A stretch of 64,000 nucleotides of DNA from Camellia lanceoleosa. Its lineage: Eukaryota; Streptophyta; Magnoliopsida; Ericales; Theaceae. Each line of letters begins with the position of its first letter. The first letter of the stretch is position 1. Of the stretch, positions 23,401-37,200 are shown in pieces. The DNA is taken from NCBI GenBank assembly GCA_025200525.1, contig CM045761.1:95890182-95954181 (forward strand), read 5' to 3'. The notes under the pieces were generated by a model, which saw only the letters and a list, made by a program, of their open reading frames with translations, had not been told where the DNA came from and made no database searches. The translations under genes and the position numbers were made by a program.

Positions 23401-26400
23401 ACACTAAACAGCCATAACGCCAAGAAAATAGCGCGAAAAGATAAACCGCACAAAAATAGTGCGACGCGTTTTAACTTAAAATTAAAGCGCGTGTGAACTA
23501 CACAAACGTATAAAGGCGACAATTTGAAATAATAGCGCGAAGCGAAAGGCATATACGCGCAAAATAGGCGACAATTCGCAAAAATAGCGCTGGTGATAAA
23601 TCGACCCAAATAAAGTGGCGACGCGCAAGCAAAATTGCGCGTGCGGAAGTGTCAATCGCATTCAAATAGTGCGACGCGCAGGCCAGCGCGTAGTGTAACC
23701 GCACAAAAACATATGCAGCACGCGCAAAATAGCGCCGCGCTATAAAATCGCGACAAAAACAAGCGCGTACGCGGTAAAATAACGCGTGTGCTGAAAGGTG
23801 AATCGCATTGCAAAATAAAGTGCGACGCGTTAAAATAGCGCGAAAAGCCAAACCGCACAAAATCGAAAGCGACGCCGCGAAAATAGCACGTAGTGATAAA
23901 TCGCACAAAATAACGCGCGCAAAGGCGAAGGTAAAACCGACAAAATAAGGCGACGCCTAAAAGTCGCCAGTGTGAACTGCGCGACAAAATAGTGCGACAG
24001 AAAATAGTATCGCAAGTGTGCAATCGCACAAAATAAGGCGTACGCTGAAATAGCGCTAGTAGCATAAATTGCACAAAACAAGGACGCAATTTTAAAATAG
24101 CGCGAAATAAATTGGCACAAAATGCTACATCTGTAAAAAGCTGCCATAGGCAACAAAATCGCACAAAACAAGGCGACGGCAAAATTAGCGTAGTGATAAA
24201 TCAATAACCAAATAAAGGCGACGCACAAGAAATTGCGCGAGTGATAAATCGCACAAAAAACGGGTGCGACGCTAAAAATAGCGTGATTCTCAACAACACA
24301 AAACTGCGGCGACGCGTTAAAATTGTGGTGCGTACGCGCCAAATAGCGTAGTGATAAATCAGACAGCCGTAAACAAGCGATTCCGTGTAAATAGCGCGGT
24401 GATAAATTTATTACATAGTAATAAAAGTAGACGCGCAAAATACTGCTGGGGGCGAAAAGCCAATCGGTGACCAAACAAAGGCAAGCGCAAAATAGCGCGG
24501 AGTGCATATAATCGCATTAAAATAAGGCGCACGCTAAAATAAATACGGTAGTGATAACCGAAGAAAAATGGTGCAGACACGCAAAATAGCGCGAAAGGTG
24601 AAATACAGACAAAAGAAAGGCGACGTGGCAAAAGGAAAATACAGGTAAGTCAACCTTCTACACAAAAACAAAGGCGACGCAAGCAAAATAGCGCGTAAGT
24701 GTGAACTCGCACAAAAATCAGTGCAACACGCAAAATAGCGCCAGTAGTGATAAATCAAAAAGGTAAGCTGGCGACGCGCAAAATAGCGCGCGAGTGTACT
24801 ACGCGAAACAGTAAGGCGACGCGGCAAAATAGCGCGAAGTGTGAATCGCACAAAACAAAGGCGAAGAGCAAAATAAGCGCAAGGGATAACCGCATAAAAC
24901 GATGTGCTAGAGCGACGCGCAAGAAATATGCGGCAGTGAATCGCACAAAGAGTGCGACGCGCAAAATAGTTTCGAAAAAGTCAATCGCGACTCAACAAAG
25001 GTGGAAGCGCAAAATAGCGCGAAAAGCCAATCGAGGAAAACAATGCGAGATGGGAAAAAATAAAGCGAAAAGAAATCAATCGCACAAAACAAGCATAATA
25101 CGCAAAATAGCACCCGGTAGATAAATCAAGACATTGAAACAAATAAGGCAAGGCCGCACAAAATAGCACCAGTGTGAAATCGGCAAGAAAATTTGCGCGA
25201 CGGCAAAAATAGCGCGAGTGATAAATCATGGCACAAACAAAGGCGCAGAAAGGCGCGCAAAATAAAGCACGCAGTGTAAAGTACCCAAAACAAAGGCGGT
25301 ACACGCAAAATAGCGCGAAAGCGAGCAAACCGCAAAAAGTCAGCGGCGACGCGCAAAATTGCTGCGACAGAACTACACAAAACGGCAAAAGTGGCGTACA
25401 AAATAGCGCTAGAAAGATAAACCGCATAAAAACAAGTGCGTAATTCGTGAAAATAGCGCGAGTGATAAACTTGACAAAACAGTGCGACGCTCAAAATAGC
25501 GCGTGAGTGTTAATCGCCAAAACAAAGGCGAAAGCGCACAAATAGCGCGAGTGTACATTGGTATCAAAAACAAAGGCGACACGCAAAATAGTGCCAAGCG
25601 ATAAATTGCCTAAAAATAGTGCGACGCTGCCAGTATCAAATAACGCTGGAGTGATCTACCCAAAATCGCGAAGGCCGTAAATTGAAGCGCTAATGATAAA
25701 ATCGGTATAAAAACAAAGGCGACACGCAAAATAGTGCGAAAGGGATAAAATGCCAAAACAAAGGCGACGCTGTAAAATAAGCGCGAAAGTCATGCAAAAT
25801 CGCATTAAAATCAGCAAGCGGCCACGCAAAAAATATCGCGAAAAGTCAATCGCATCAAACCCGCGCGGCGTAAAATAGCACAAGCGATAAATCGCACAAA
25901 AATAAAGGCGACGCCGCGAAATAGCGTGAGTGAAAAATCGCACAAAATAGTGCGTACCCGCGAAAATAGCAGCAGTGATAAATCGCACAAAAACAAAGGC
26001 AACGCGCAAAAATAGCGCGAGTGCCAATCGTGACAAAAACAAAGGCGGCGGCAAAATAGCATGAGTGTAAACCGCACAAACAATGTTGGCGTACACCGCA
26101 AAATGAAGCGCCATCGTTAAACTCGGTGACAAAAATAAAGGCGACGCGGCGGCAAAAATGCGCGATGTAATGAGAATCTGCACAAAACAAAGGCGTAATC
26201 ACAAAAATAGCGTGGGTGATAAAATCAAGACAAAATAAAGGCGACGCGACAAAATAGCGCGAGTGTGAACTACACAAAACAAAGCAAGGTACGACGAGCA
26301 AATAGTTATAGCGCAATCGAAAGGGATAAACGCATAAAACAAAAAATGGGGCGTACTCGGCAAAATAGGCGTAAGTGATAAATCAAGACAAAAACAAAGG

Positions 26401-27711
26401 CGAAGCGCAAAATCAGTGGGAGGGATAAACCGCAGAAAAAACAAAGCGCAAGCGGTTTAAAAATAGGGGCGGGATAAACCGCGACGGTGTCAAAGTTTAA
26501 AGCGGGGACGCGCAAAATAGCGCCGAAAGTGATAAACGGCACAGGTCGCTATGAATGCCGCTAAAAATAGCGCCAGCGAAAGTGTGAATTGCACAAAATA
26601 GTGCGACGCCGCGAAGTGTAAGCTATGAAAAGTCAATCAAAAACAAGCTGTGGAACGCTAAAAATAGCACGTAGGCAATAAAATCAGCGACAAAAGAGTG
26701 CAACGCGCAAAATAATACGCGGGCGAGTGATAAATCGCATAAAATAAGCAAGCACTCGTAAAATAGCACGTAGAAAGTGATAACCTCGTGACAAAACAAA
26801 GGCGCGACACGCAAAATAGCGCGTAGTGTATACGCATGTACAAAATAGTGCGACATTTGCAGACAAAATAGCGTGAGTGATAAATTCATACAAATAAGGC
26901 GCTTAATAACACAAAATCGCCGAAAGTGATAAATCGCCCAAAACCGGTATTCGTATGCAATAAAAATCGCGCATGAGGTGAAATGCCGCACAAAGAGTGC
27001 GACGCGCAAAATAGTTTTCAGTGTGAATCGCACTCAAACAAAGATGTATATGCGCAAAATAGCACGCAGTGATAAATCGCACAAAATGCGACGCCGCACA
27101 AAATAAGCGTTAGCGTGAATCGGTGACAAAACAAAGGCGGCGTTGGCAAAATAGCGCCGGTGATAAATCGCGCGATGAAAGCAGTTGCGAAAAGCGCCAA
27201 AGGAAGCGAAAGTGTAAATTCGCCCCAAAACAAGACGAAGGACGCAAAAATAGCGCGAAAGGAGCAAATCGCGACAAAACAAAGGCGACACGCCAAATTG
27301 GCGCCGGACAGGAATTCTACACAAAATGATGCGCGACGCGCCAGTCAGCCGCTGAAAGGTAACCGCACAAAACAAAGGAAGACACTGCACTTAAATAACA
27401 ACGCAAGTGTCAATCGTCAAACAATGCGAAGCGCAAAATAGCTGAGTGTAAAGCACAAAATGCTAAGGTAACGCGCAAAATAGCGCGCGCGCGATAAATC
27501 GCATGTGCTGACTGAAAATAAAGGCCAAGCAAGAAAATAGAAGCGGCAGGTGAATTACACAAAATCGCGGCGAAAGGCAAAAAATAGCGCTAATGATAAA
27601 TCGCGACAAAAACAAAGGCGTACATACACACAAAATAGCGCTGAAAGTGATAAATCAGACAAAATGGGAAGGCGACGCCAGAATAGCGCTGGTCATAAAC
27701 AAAGCACAAAA
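17432..27711. repeat. Short-monomer satellite array 1 (about 43-44 bp unit, degenerate)
   Basis: Roughly 230-240 head-to-tail monomers. The typical unit reads AAAATAGCGCGAGTGATAAA, then TCGCACAAAACAAAGGCG, then ACGCGC. Nearly every unit keeps the AAAATAGCGCG core, but small indels and word changes are very frequent and units vary in length. No gene lies in this stretch; minus-strand frames are long only because the monomer lacks stops on that strand. It ends at a retrotransposon solo LTR, beyond which the same satellite resumes. Confidence 0.95.
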
Positions 27712-30700
27712 TGTAACGAATTCTCTAAAGTGCGAGAAAGTTATTATCTCTATTTAATTAGGTTAATGTGGTTAGAATTGGAAGAACTATCCGTTACTAT
27801 TTTATGCCCTTTGAAAACTTAAATTGGTGACCTTTAGCAAACAATTGAATTTTTCCTCCGCCAAGCGAGAAGTTGGCGCCGAAGCTGCATTTTTGGGGTT
27901 TTAGCAATTTCGGGCAGACGTGCTCGAGATTCTCGGGAGCTCAGGATTCTTCGCCGAAAGGGGAAGTTTACGCCGAAAGGACGGCTTTGTTAGCACCGCA
28001 CGCCGGAGCACAAGGTTGGGCGCCGAGCGGTTCCCTGTTGAGTTACTATCTCGCATTGGCACATGGGCTTGTTTTTGGACATTTTTATTAGTGTATTTGG
28101 AACTTTCTATTTTATTTTGGAGTATTGGTCGAGGTGGTAATATGATGGTAAAGTAAGATTGGACCAAAAGCTTTAATTAGAATAATTTGTCTCGCATGCA
28201 TCAGCCGCCACTCTTTTTTGTCCTTTTTCTTTTCCACACCCTTTGAATTTGGACGTGAGGTGAGAACCCATTGGAAAGCTTATTTCCGCTTCAATTTGGA
28301 CACAAGAACGACCTAAAACGCGAGTCCCGGATGGGGAGAGTTAATGATGTTTGAAATTTCGGAATTTGTGTTGGAGCAGTCCGCTCGAGCGGGGAATAGG
28401 GACGCCGAGCGGGAATAGCGACAGCAACTTAAAAACGGGTTTTTGGTTATCTTTTTTTTTCCACATTTTCTTTTTCCCTCTTTCTTCCTCTCTCCCTAGA
28501 TCCTAAAAACCCCAGGGTTTTGATCCCAACCACATTCATTTCTCTGTTTTGACTTCAAGATTTTCCACCAAGGAAATGAAGAAGGCATGAAGATCAACAT
28601 TTGCAAACCGTATTGGAATTCTAAAATTATGGAGGAATCTCTTTCACCAAGGCTTGCTTAATTCTTTGAGGTAAGTGAATCTTGAGAGTTAAAATTGATG
28701 GGGTTAAAAAATGATGGACCATGTATCCTAGGTGTGTATAATCATTGGAAAAATTGGAATGAAAAAGTGATGGGTTAATAAGTTTGAATTCTTTTTCTTG
28801 AATTTCTCTAATGTTTTCTTTCTTGAAACCCTAGGTGTTGGGTAATGATGTTAATCGATGATTTGGGCCCAAATTGAAGTAAGTAGAATCATGAAAATTA
28901 GTAGGTTGAATTACATATGTGCAAGTTTAATTGAATTTGGGTGACACTTGAAAATTATGTTTAAAAAATTCTATTTAACGAACTATGGTATAAAAAACAT
29001 TGGTAATTCATGCGGTAATGTGAAGGTGGGAAAATTGGGAAATAAATTTCATTAATGATATAGATGATATGAACTTGGTTTTAGAATGTTGGAATATGAT
29101 TCAAGGATTTATTACTTTTGAATTATGTTGTATTGTAAATGGTAAAGTTGACTTTGTTAGACCAATTTAACAGACTATGATGAATTATGTTTGAATTGAT
29201 GCACGTGAATTGTGTACCTGGCCGCCCACAAGTCACCTGTGGGCGTACTGCTAATTCTGAACACGTGAGTACTGGTAATTTATGTATCTTAAAACCGGTT
29301 AATAATTATCGCATGACGTATATATCCCTCGTCACAAAAAATTATGTTGACATATATGGCGTAAGTGCATGCTATGTAAGCAAAATATTGAAAAATTATG
29401 GAAACATCAAAAGAGTTTGAGAGAGTTAGGCATGCCATGTGAGAAACAGCAGATATTATGAAAGTATCAAAAGAATTTGTGAATTATGGTAAATGATGTG
29501 GTCATTTAAAAGTATGAATTTTAGAAGTATGAATTTCCAATTTGTGAATTATGAAATGATGTGGCCGAGGGGCAGTAGAAGTAATATGAATTTCACTTGT
29601 AATTATGAAATGATGGGTCAGAAAATATTTGTGAAGTATGAATTTCCAATTTCAGAATTTACAAAATGACAAAAATGGGCCGAGAGCCATTTGTGAAGTA
29701 TGAATATCGAATTTCAGTAATTACAAAATGACGCAAGCCGAGGGCCATTTGTAAGTATGAATTTCAATTCGGTGAAATATGAACTTCATGGGCCGAGGCC
29801 ATTTAGCGAAATGTGAATCTATGTGAGACCTGGCGAACTTATGAAAATGAATCTATGAGGCCGGAAGCCAACTGTAGAATATGAGTTAAGAGGCCGAGGG
29901 CCAATCTCTAGAAAAACCAAGAATCTAAGTTATGCATCCAAGAAGCCAAAGGCCGACGGTGAATATGTGAACTATATCGGAAGTTTAGGCCATACCAGAA
30001 GTTGTGAAATCGGTCAAAAGTCAGCTCACCCAATGAATTATTAAGAGGCGATCTCTGTGACCGTATTACTTACACTATTATATATGTTGGCAAGTTTAAT
30101 TGAGTAATAGCGTTATCTGCTTTTAATAAGAACGCACGAGCAACCGTAAAATGGAATAATGATGTGGGGTATTCTCAATCATATTGCTTTGTTGGCCACG
30201 AATCAAGACTATTGTGAGGTAAATTGTTCCCCGTTCCCTACAAAATGAAGGACAGGATGGCACATGGCGGCCACGCAGGGAGTATGCGTACTATTGTTAA
30301 TCATCATTTAAACCGGGACACGTACGCACTCATCCCGCGTAAATGACAGTGATGAAAGGATTTGTGAAACCGTGACAAATTCTCAAGACTAGTCGGGCCC
30401 CTGAGCAATATTCTTAAGTTATTCTCATTGTGGGTTAGTCTCAAGAACTACCGATTATGGTGTAGGGAACCGTGGTATCTATGTATTTCTAAAGCCGCTC
30501 AACTGCGGAAATGTGTTCATCTATGCTCATCAATTCAATAAACAACGCTCAAAACTGTTAAACTTATATTATTTATGCTAATTTATATATATATATATAT
30601 CGGCCTGGCGATCGATTTGTAGCGTATAGCATTCCAGCGGTCGCTTCGCATTATTATTGGGCTTAAAGTCACTCATAAGAAAAATCGACCCGGCGACCGT

Positions 30701-31250
30701 AGGTATTGGAAATAATTATAGAATGGAATCAATCATATGGTTTTGTACTTTATTGGCGCAAGTCGATCATTACATTATTTATTAGCGTACTTGGTTATTC
30801 ACCGAAAGTTTCGCTACTATTCTCAGATTTTGTCTCAAGCTGTGAGGTAACTCAACCCAAAGTCTGAAAATTCTCGACACCTTAAGACTCGCTTTTTTGT
30901 TTAACCAAGGCGTCCTGTGCACTCAATCGAATTCCCCATGCATTTTTGTAGGTAGTGTTGCTAGGTTATTGGCTTATGCTTTAAGCGCCTTTTTTTATTA
31001 ATATTTTCATTATAATGCCCAATTGTGGAGTCAAGTCGAGATACATATGTGTGTGCACATTTTTCGCTTATTATTGGCTATTTAGTGTGATGTTGTGATC
31101 CCGGCATAATAGTGGTAGCTCAATGGAATAGATTTTACATCGGATGCTTCCGCTCGAAAAGCCCTCTATAATGTTATGCATAACAGGCTAAGTGTCTATT
31201 TCTGAAGTGGTCATGCCCGAACTTTTAGGGCCAGGTTTTTGGATGTGACA
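27712..31250 (+). mobile_element. Solo LTR of a gypsy-type retrotransposon, inserted in the satellite
   Basis: A 3.5-kb insertion with LTR termini (TGTAACGAATTC ... GGATGTGACA) flanked on both sides by the 43-bp satellite. Left flank GCACAAAA and right flank ACAAATCAGTGCG fit a duplicated ACAAA within the monomer word GCACAAAACAGTGCG, allowing one extra A on the left and one A-to-T change on the right. There is no PBS, PPT or gag-pol motif, so this is one LTR left by unequal recombination. Inside lie a leader-like CTAGATCCTAAAAACCCC stretch (about 28495), a GGCCGAGGGCCATTT repeat block, and an (AT)n tract at about 30582-30600. Size and style resemble Tekay/Del-type LTRs. The orientation is inferred. 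Confidence 0.75.
29430..29990. repeat. Minisatellite inside the solo LTR (about 60-65 bp unit)
   Basis: Six to eight diverged units built on GTATGAATTTCCAATTT, then TACAAAATGA, then GGCCGAGGGCCATTTG. GGCC...GGCC gives each unit a small palindromic core. Internal tandem repeats are common in long gypsy LTRs. Confidence 0.6.
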
Positions 31251-34200
31251 ACAAATCAGTGCGACACGCAAAATATTGCGAGCGTCAACTGCACCAAACG
31301 GTGCGAAGCGCAAAATAGCAAGAGTGATAAACTGCACAAAACAGTGCGACGCGCAAAATAGCGTGAGTGAGCAAATCGCAAAAATAGTAAAGTGCTGGCG
31401 CGCGAAATAGCGAAAGTGATATACTACAACAAAACAAAGGCAACGCAAAATAGCATGAGGCACCGCACAAACAAAGTGTAAAGCGCAAAATAGGCAAAAT
31501 AGCGTGAGTGTCAATCGCGACAAAAAATGAAGGCGGTTAAAATAGCGCGTAGTGTAAAATCCAGACACAAAACAATGCGACGACAAAAATAGCGCCAAAG
31601 TTGTTAAATCGCGACAAAACAAAGGCGACGCGCAAAATAAAGGTACAAGCAAAAGTGAGGCGATAAATCGCACAAAAAGCGCAAGGCGATACGCAAAATA
31701 GCGCGAGTGATAAACCGACAAAATAAAGGTGACGCGCAAAATAGCGTGAAAGTGATAAATGGCACAAAACAAAGGCGACGCGCAAAATAGCGCGAGTGTG
31801 AATCGCACAAAACAAGCAGACGCCGCAAAATAGCGCTGAGGTCAATCGCGACAAAACAAAGGCGAGTGCAAAATAGCGCAAGTAATAAACTGCACAAAAT
31901 AGTGCGACGCGGAAAATAGCATGTGTGATAAACTACACAAAACAGTGCAACCTGTAAAATAGCGCGAGTGATAACTTGCAGAAAACAGTGCGACGTGCAA
32001 AATACCGCGAGTGTCAACTACACCAACAAAGGCGAAGCAAAATAGCGAGGATAAATCGCACAAAACAAAGGCGACGGCAAAATAGCTGCCGAGTGTCAAC
32101 TGCACAAAAAAGTGCGACGCGCAAAATAGCGCGAGTGTGAACTGCACAAAACAGTGCGACGCGCAAAATAGCGCGAGTGATAAACTGCAAAAAACAGTGC
32201 GACCCGTAAATTAGCACGAGTGTAAATTGCACAAAACGGTGCGACACGCAAAATAGCATGTGTGATAAATTGCACAAAACAGTGCGACCCGCAAAATAGA
32301 GTGATTGAGAAACTGCACAAAATAGTGCGACACGCAAAAAAGCAGAAGGGATAAACAACACAAAACATTGCGACCCGCAAAATAGCGCGAGTGATAAACT
32401 GCACAAAAAAGCAGGACGTAGTGGGCGACCGTGAGTTGCACCAACAAAGGCGACGCGGCAAATGGCACGAGTGATAAATCGCGACAAAACAAAGGCGAGG
32501 CGCAAAATAGAGCGACGCGCAAAATAGCGCGAGTGTTAACTACACAAAACAGCGCGACGCGCAAAATGGCACGAGTGTGAACTGCACAAAACAGTGCGAC
32601 GTGCACAATAGCGCGAGTGATAAACTGCACAAAACAGTGCGACGCGCAAAGTAGCGCGAGAGTCAACTGCACCAAATAGTGCGTAACGTAAAATACCGCG
32701 AGTGTGAACTGCACAAAAGAGTGTGACGCGCAAAATAGCTCGAGTGTCAACTGCACCAAACAGTGCGTAGCACAAAATAGCGCGAGTGTCAACTGCAGAA
32801 AACAATGCGACGGGCAAAATAGCGCGAGTGTGAACTGCAGAAAACAGTGCGATGTGCAAGATTACACGAGTGATAAACTGCACAAAACAGTGTGCCGCAC
32901 AAAATAGCGCGAGTGTGAACTGGACAAAACAGTGCGACGTGCAAAATAACGCGAGCGATAAGCTGCGCGAAACAGTGTGACGCGCAAAATAGCACCAGTG
33001 TAAACTCCCCAAAATAGTGCGACGCGCAAAATAACGCGAGCAATAAACTGCACAAAACAGTGCGACGCGCAAAATAGCGCGAGGGATAAACTGCACAAAA
33101 CAGTGCGACCCGCAAAATAGCGCGGCTGATATACTACACAAAATAGTGCGACGCGCAAAATAGCATGAGTGTAAACTGCACCAAACAATGCGAAGCGCAA
33201 AATAGCACAAGTGATAAACTGCACAAAACAGTACGTCGCGCAAAATAGCGCAAGTGTGAACTGCACAAAATAGTGCGACGCGCAAAACAGCGGGAGTGTG
33301 AATTGCACAAAACGGTGTGACGCGCAAAATAGCGCGAGTGTAAACTGTACAAAATAGTGTGGAGCGCAAAATAGCACGAGTAATAAACTGCACCAAACAG
33401 TGCGACGCGCAAAATAGTGCAAGTGATATATCGCACAAAACAAAGGCGACTCGAAAATAGCGCGAGTGACAATCGCACAAAAACAATGCGACGCTAAAAT
33501 AACGCGTGAAAGTGTCAATCGCGACAAAATAAAGGCGAAGCGCAAAATAGCGCCAGTGATAAATCGCACTAAACAAAGGCGACGCGCAAAATAGCGCGAG
33601 TGTGAATTGCACAAAACAGTGCGAAGCCCAAAATAGCGCGAGTGATAAACGCACAAAAAGGCGACGCCAAAATCGCGCGAAAGTGATAAATCAGACAAAA
33701 TAGTGCGACGACAAAATAGCGCGAGTGAAAAATCGCACAAAATAAAGGCGACGCGCAAAATAGCGCGAGTGTCAATCGCACAAAACAAAGGCGTAGCGCA
33801 AAATAGCGTGAGGTCAACCGCACAAAACAAAGGCGAACGCAAAATAGCACAAGTAATAAATCGCACAAAACAAGGTAAACGCATAAAATAGCATGAGTGA
33901 TAAATCGCAAAAAGCAAAGATAACGCGCAGTAACACGAAAAGTCAATCGCCCAAACAAGACGGCGCAAAATAGCGCGAGAGTAAATTGCACAAAACAAAG
34001 GTAACGCCTAAAATAGCGCGAGTGACAAATCGCACAAAACAAAGGCGACGCCAAAATAACGCGTAGTGTGAATCGACAAAACGCGATGTAAAATGGCGCG
34101 AGTGTGAACTGCACAAAATAGTGCGACGCGCAAAATAGCACGAGTGTCAACTGCACAAAACATTGCGCAGCGCAAAATAGCGCGAGTAATAAACTGCACA

Positions 34201-37200
34201 AAACAGTTCGATGCGCAAAGTAGCGCGAGTAATAAATGGCACAAAACAGTGCGACCTGTCAAATAGCGCGAGTGATAAACTGCACAAAACAGTACGACGT
34301 GCAAAATAACGCGACTGTCAACTGCACAAAACAGTGCGAAGCGCAAAATAGCGCCAATGATAAACTGCATCAAACAGTGCGACCCGCAAAATGGCACGAG
34401 TGATAAACTGCACAAAACAGAGCGACGCGCAAAATAGCGCGAGTGTTAACTACACAAAACAGCGCGACGCGCAAAATGGCACGACTGTGAACAAAGACAA
34501 AACAAAGGCGACGCGCAATAATAGCGCGAAAGTGATAAACCGCACAAAATAAAGGCGACGCGCAGTAAATAAGGAGAGTCAATCGCGACTAAATAGTGTA
34601 AAATACCGCGAGTGTCAACTGCACAAAAGAGTGTGACGCGCAAAATAGCTCGAGTGTCAACTGCACCAAACAGTGCGTAGCACAAAATAGCGCGAGTGTC
34701 AACTGCAGAAAACAATGCGACGGGCAAAATAGCGCGAGTGTGAACTGCAGAAAACAGTGCGATGTGCAAGATTACACGAGTGATAAACTGCACAAAACAG
34801 TGCGCCGCACAAAATAGCGCGAGTGTGAACTGGACAAAACAGTGCGACGCGCAAAATAGCGCGAGCAATAAGCTGCGCGAAACAGTGTGACGCGCAAAAT
34901 AGCACGAGTGTAAACTCCCCAAAACAGTGCGACGCGCAAAATAGCGCGAGCGATAAACTGCACAAAACAGTGCGACGCGCAAAATAGCGCGAGGGATAAA
35001 CTGCACAAAACAGTGCGACCCGCAAAATAGCGCAAGTGATATACTACACAAAACAGTGCGACGCGCAAAATAGCGTGAGTGTGAACGGCAACAAACAGTG
35101 CGAAGCGCAAAATAGCATAAGTCATAAATTGCACAAAATTGTGCGACGCGCAAAATAGCGCGAATGTGAACTGCATAAAACAAAGGCGACGCGCAAAAAT
35201 AGCGAGTGTCAACTGCACAAAATAGTGTGGAGCGCAAAATAGCACGAGTAATAAACTGCACAAAACTGTGCGAAGCACAAAATAGCGTGAGTGATAAACT
35301 GCACAAAACAGTGCGACGCACAAAATAGCGCGACTGATAAACTCCACAAAACAATGCGATGCACAAAATAACGCGATTGTGAACTGCACAAAACGGTGTG
35401 AACCGCAAAATAGCGCGAGTGATAAACTGCACCAAACAATGCGATGCACAAAATAGCGCGAGTGTGAAATGCACAAAATAGTGCGACGCACAAAATAGCG
35501 CGAGTGTGAACTGCACAAAACAGTGCGACGCGCAAAATAGCGCGAGTGTCAACTGCAGCAAACAGTGCGTAGCGCAAAATAGCAGGAGTGTCAACTGCAC
35601 AAAACAGTGCGAAACGCAAAATAGCACGAGTAATAAACTGCACAAAACACTTCGACACGCAAAATAGCGCGAGTGATAAACTGCGCAAAACAGTGCAACC
35701 CATAAAACAGCGCGAGTGATAAACTGCGCAAAGCAGTACGACGCGCAAAGTAACACGAGTGTCAACTGCCCCAAACAGTACGAAGTGCAAAATAGCGCGA
35801 GAGTAAATTGCACAAAACAGTGCAACGCCCAAAATAGCGCGAGTGACAAACTGCACAAAACGGTGCGACGCGCAAAATAACGCGAGTGTGAACTGCACAA
35901 AATAGTGCGACGTGTAAAATGGCGCGAGTGTGAACTGCACAAAATAGTGCGACGCGCAAAATAGCACGAGTGTCAACTGCACAAAACATTGCGCAGCGCA
36001 AAATAGCGCGAGTAATAAATCGCACAAACAGCTGGCGCGCAAAGTAGCGCGAGTAATAAATGGCACAAAACAAGGCGACTCGTCAAATAGCGCGAAAGTG
36101 ATAAATCGCGACAAACAAAGGCGGTCATGTGCAACGCGATCGTTAAATGGCACAAAACAAAGGCGAAGCGCAAAATAGCGCCAATGATAAATCGCAAAAC
36201 AAAGGCGACGCGCAAAATAGCACAGTGATAAATCGTGACAAAACAAAGGCGAGGCGCAAAATAGTGCGACGCGCAAAATAGCGCGAGTGTTAACTACACA
36301 AAACAGCGCGACGCGCAAAATGGCACGAGTGTGAACTGCACAAAACAGTGCGACGTGCACAATAGCGCGAGTGATAAACTGCACAAAACAGTGTGACGCG
36401 CAAAGTAGCGCGAGAGTCAACTGCACCAAATAGTGCGTAACGTAAAATAGCGCGAGTCTGAAATGCACAAAAGAGTGCGACGCGCAAAATAGCTCGAGTG
36501 TCAACTGCACCAAACAGTGCGTAGCGCAAAATAGCGCGAGTGTCAACTGCACAAAACAATGCGACGGGAAAAACAGCGCGAGTGTGAACTGCACAAAACG
36601 GTACGATACGCAAAATAGCACGAGTGATAAACTGCACAAAACAGTGCGTCGCACAAAATAGCGCGAGTGAATCGACAAAATAAAGGCGACGCCGCAAAAA
36701 ATAGCGCGAAAGCAATAAGCCGCGAAACAAAGGCGACGCGCAAAATAGCGCGGTGCGATAAACGCGACAAACCAAGGCGACGCGCCAAATAGCGCGAGGG
36801 ATAAACTGCACAAAATAGTGCGACGCGCAAAATAGCACGACTATGAACTACACAAAACAGTGCGACGCGCAAAATAGCGTGAGTGATAAACTGCACAAAA
36901 CAGTGCGAATAAAATAGTTAATAAGGATAAATCGCGACAGGCGCTGGCGCGCAAAATAGCGCGAGTGTGAACTGCACAAAACAGTGCGACGCGTAAAACA
37001 GCGGGAGTGTGAATTGCACAAAACGGTGTGACGCGCAAAATAGCGCGAGTGTAAACTGCACAAAATAGTGTGGAGCGCAAAATAGCACGAGTAATAAACT
37101 GCACCAAACAGTGCGACGCGCAAAATAGTGCGAGTGATATACTGCACAAAACAGTGCGACCCGTAAAATAGCGCGAGTGACAATCTGCACAAAACAGTGC

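Noticed and set aside
27712..31250. Complete non-autonomous retrotransposon rather than a solo LTR
   Set aside because: No PBS, PPT or internal pair of direct repeats was found; a single TG...CA unit with an apparent target duplication is simplest. A small LARD/TRIM-type element is not excluded.
35209..36813. 534-codon minus-strand reading frame and similar long frames across both arrays
   Set aside because: They result from a 43-bp monomer with no minus-strand stop. Sequence is repetitive with no domain, start context or codon bias; all three frames are equally open.
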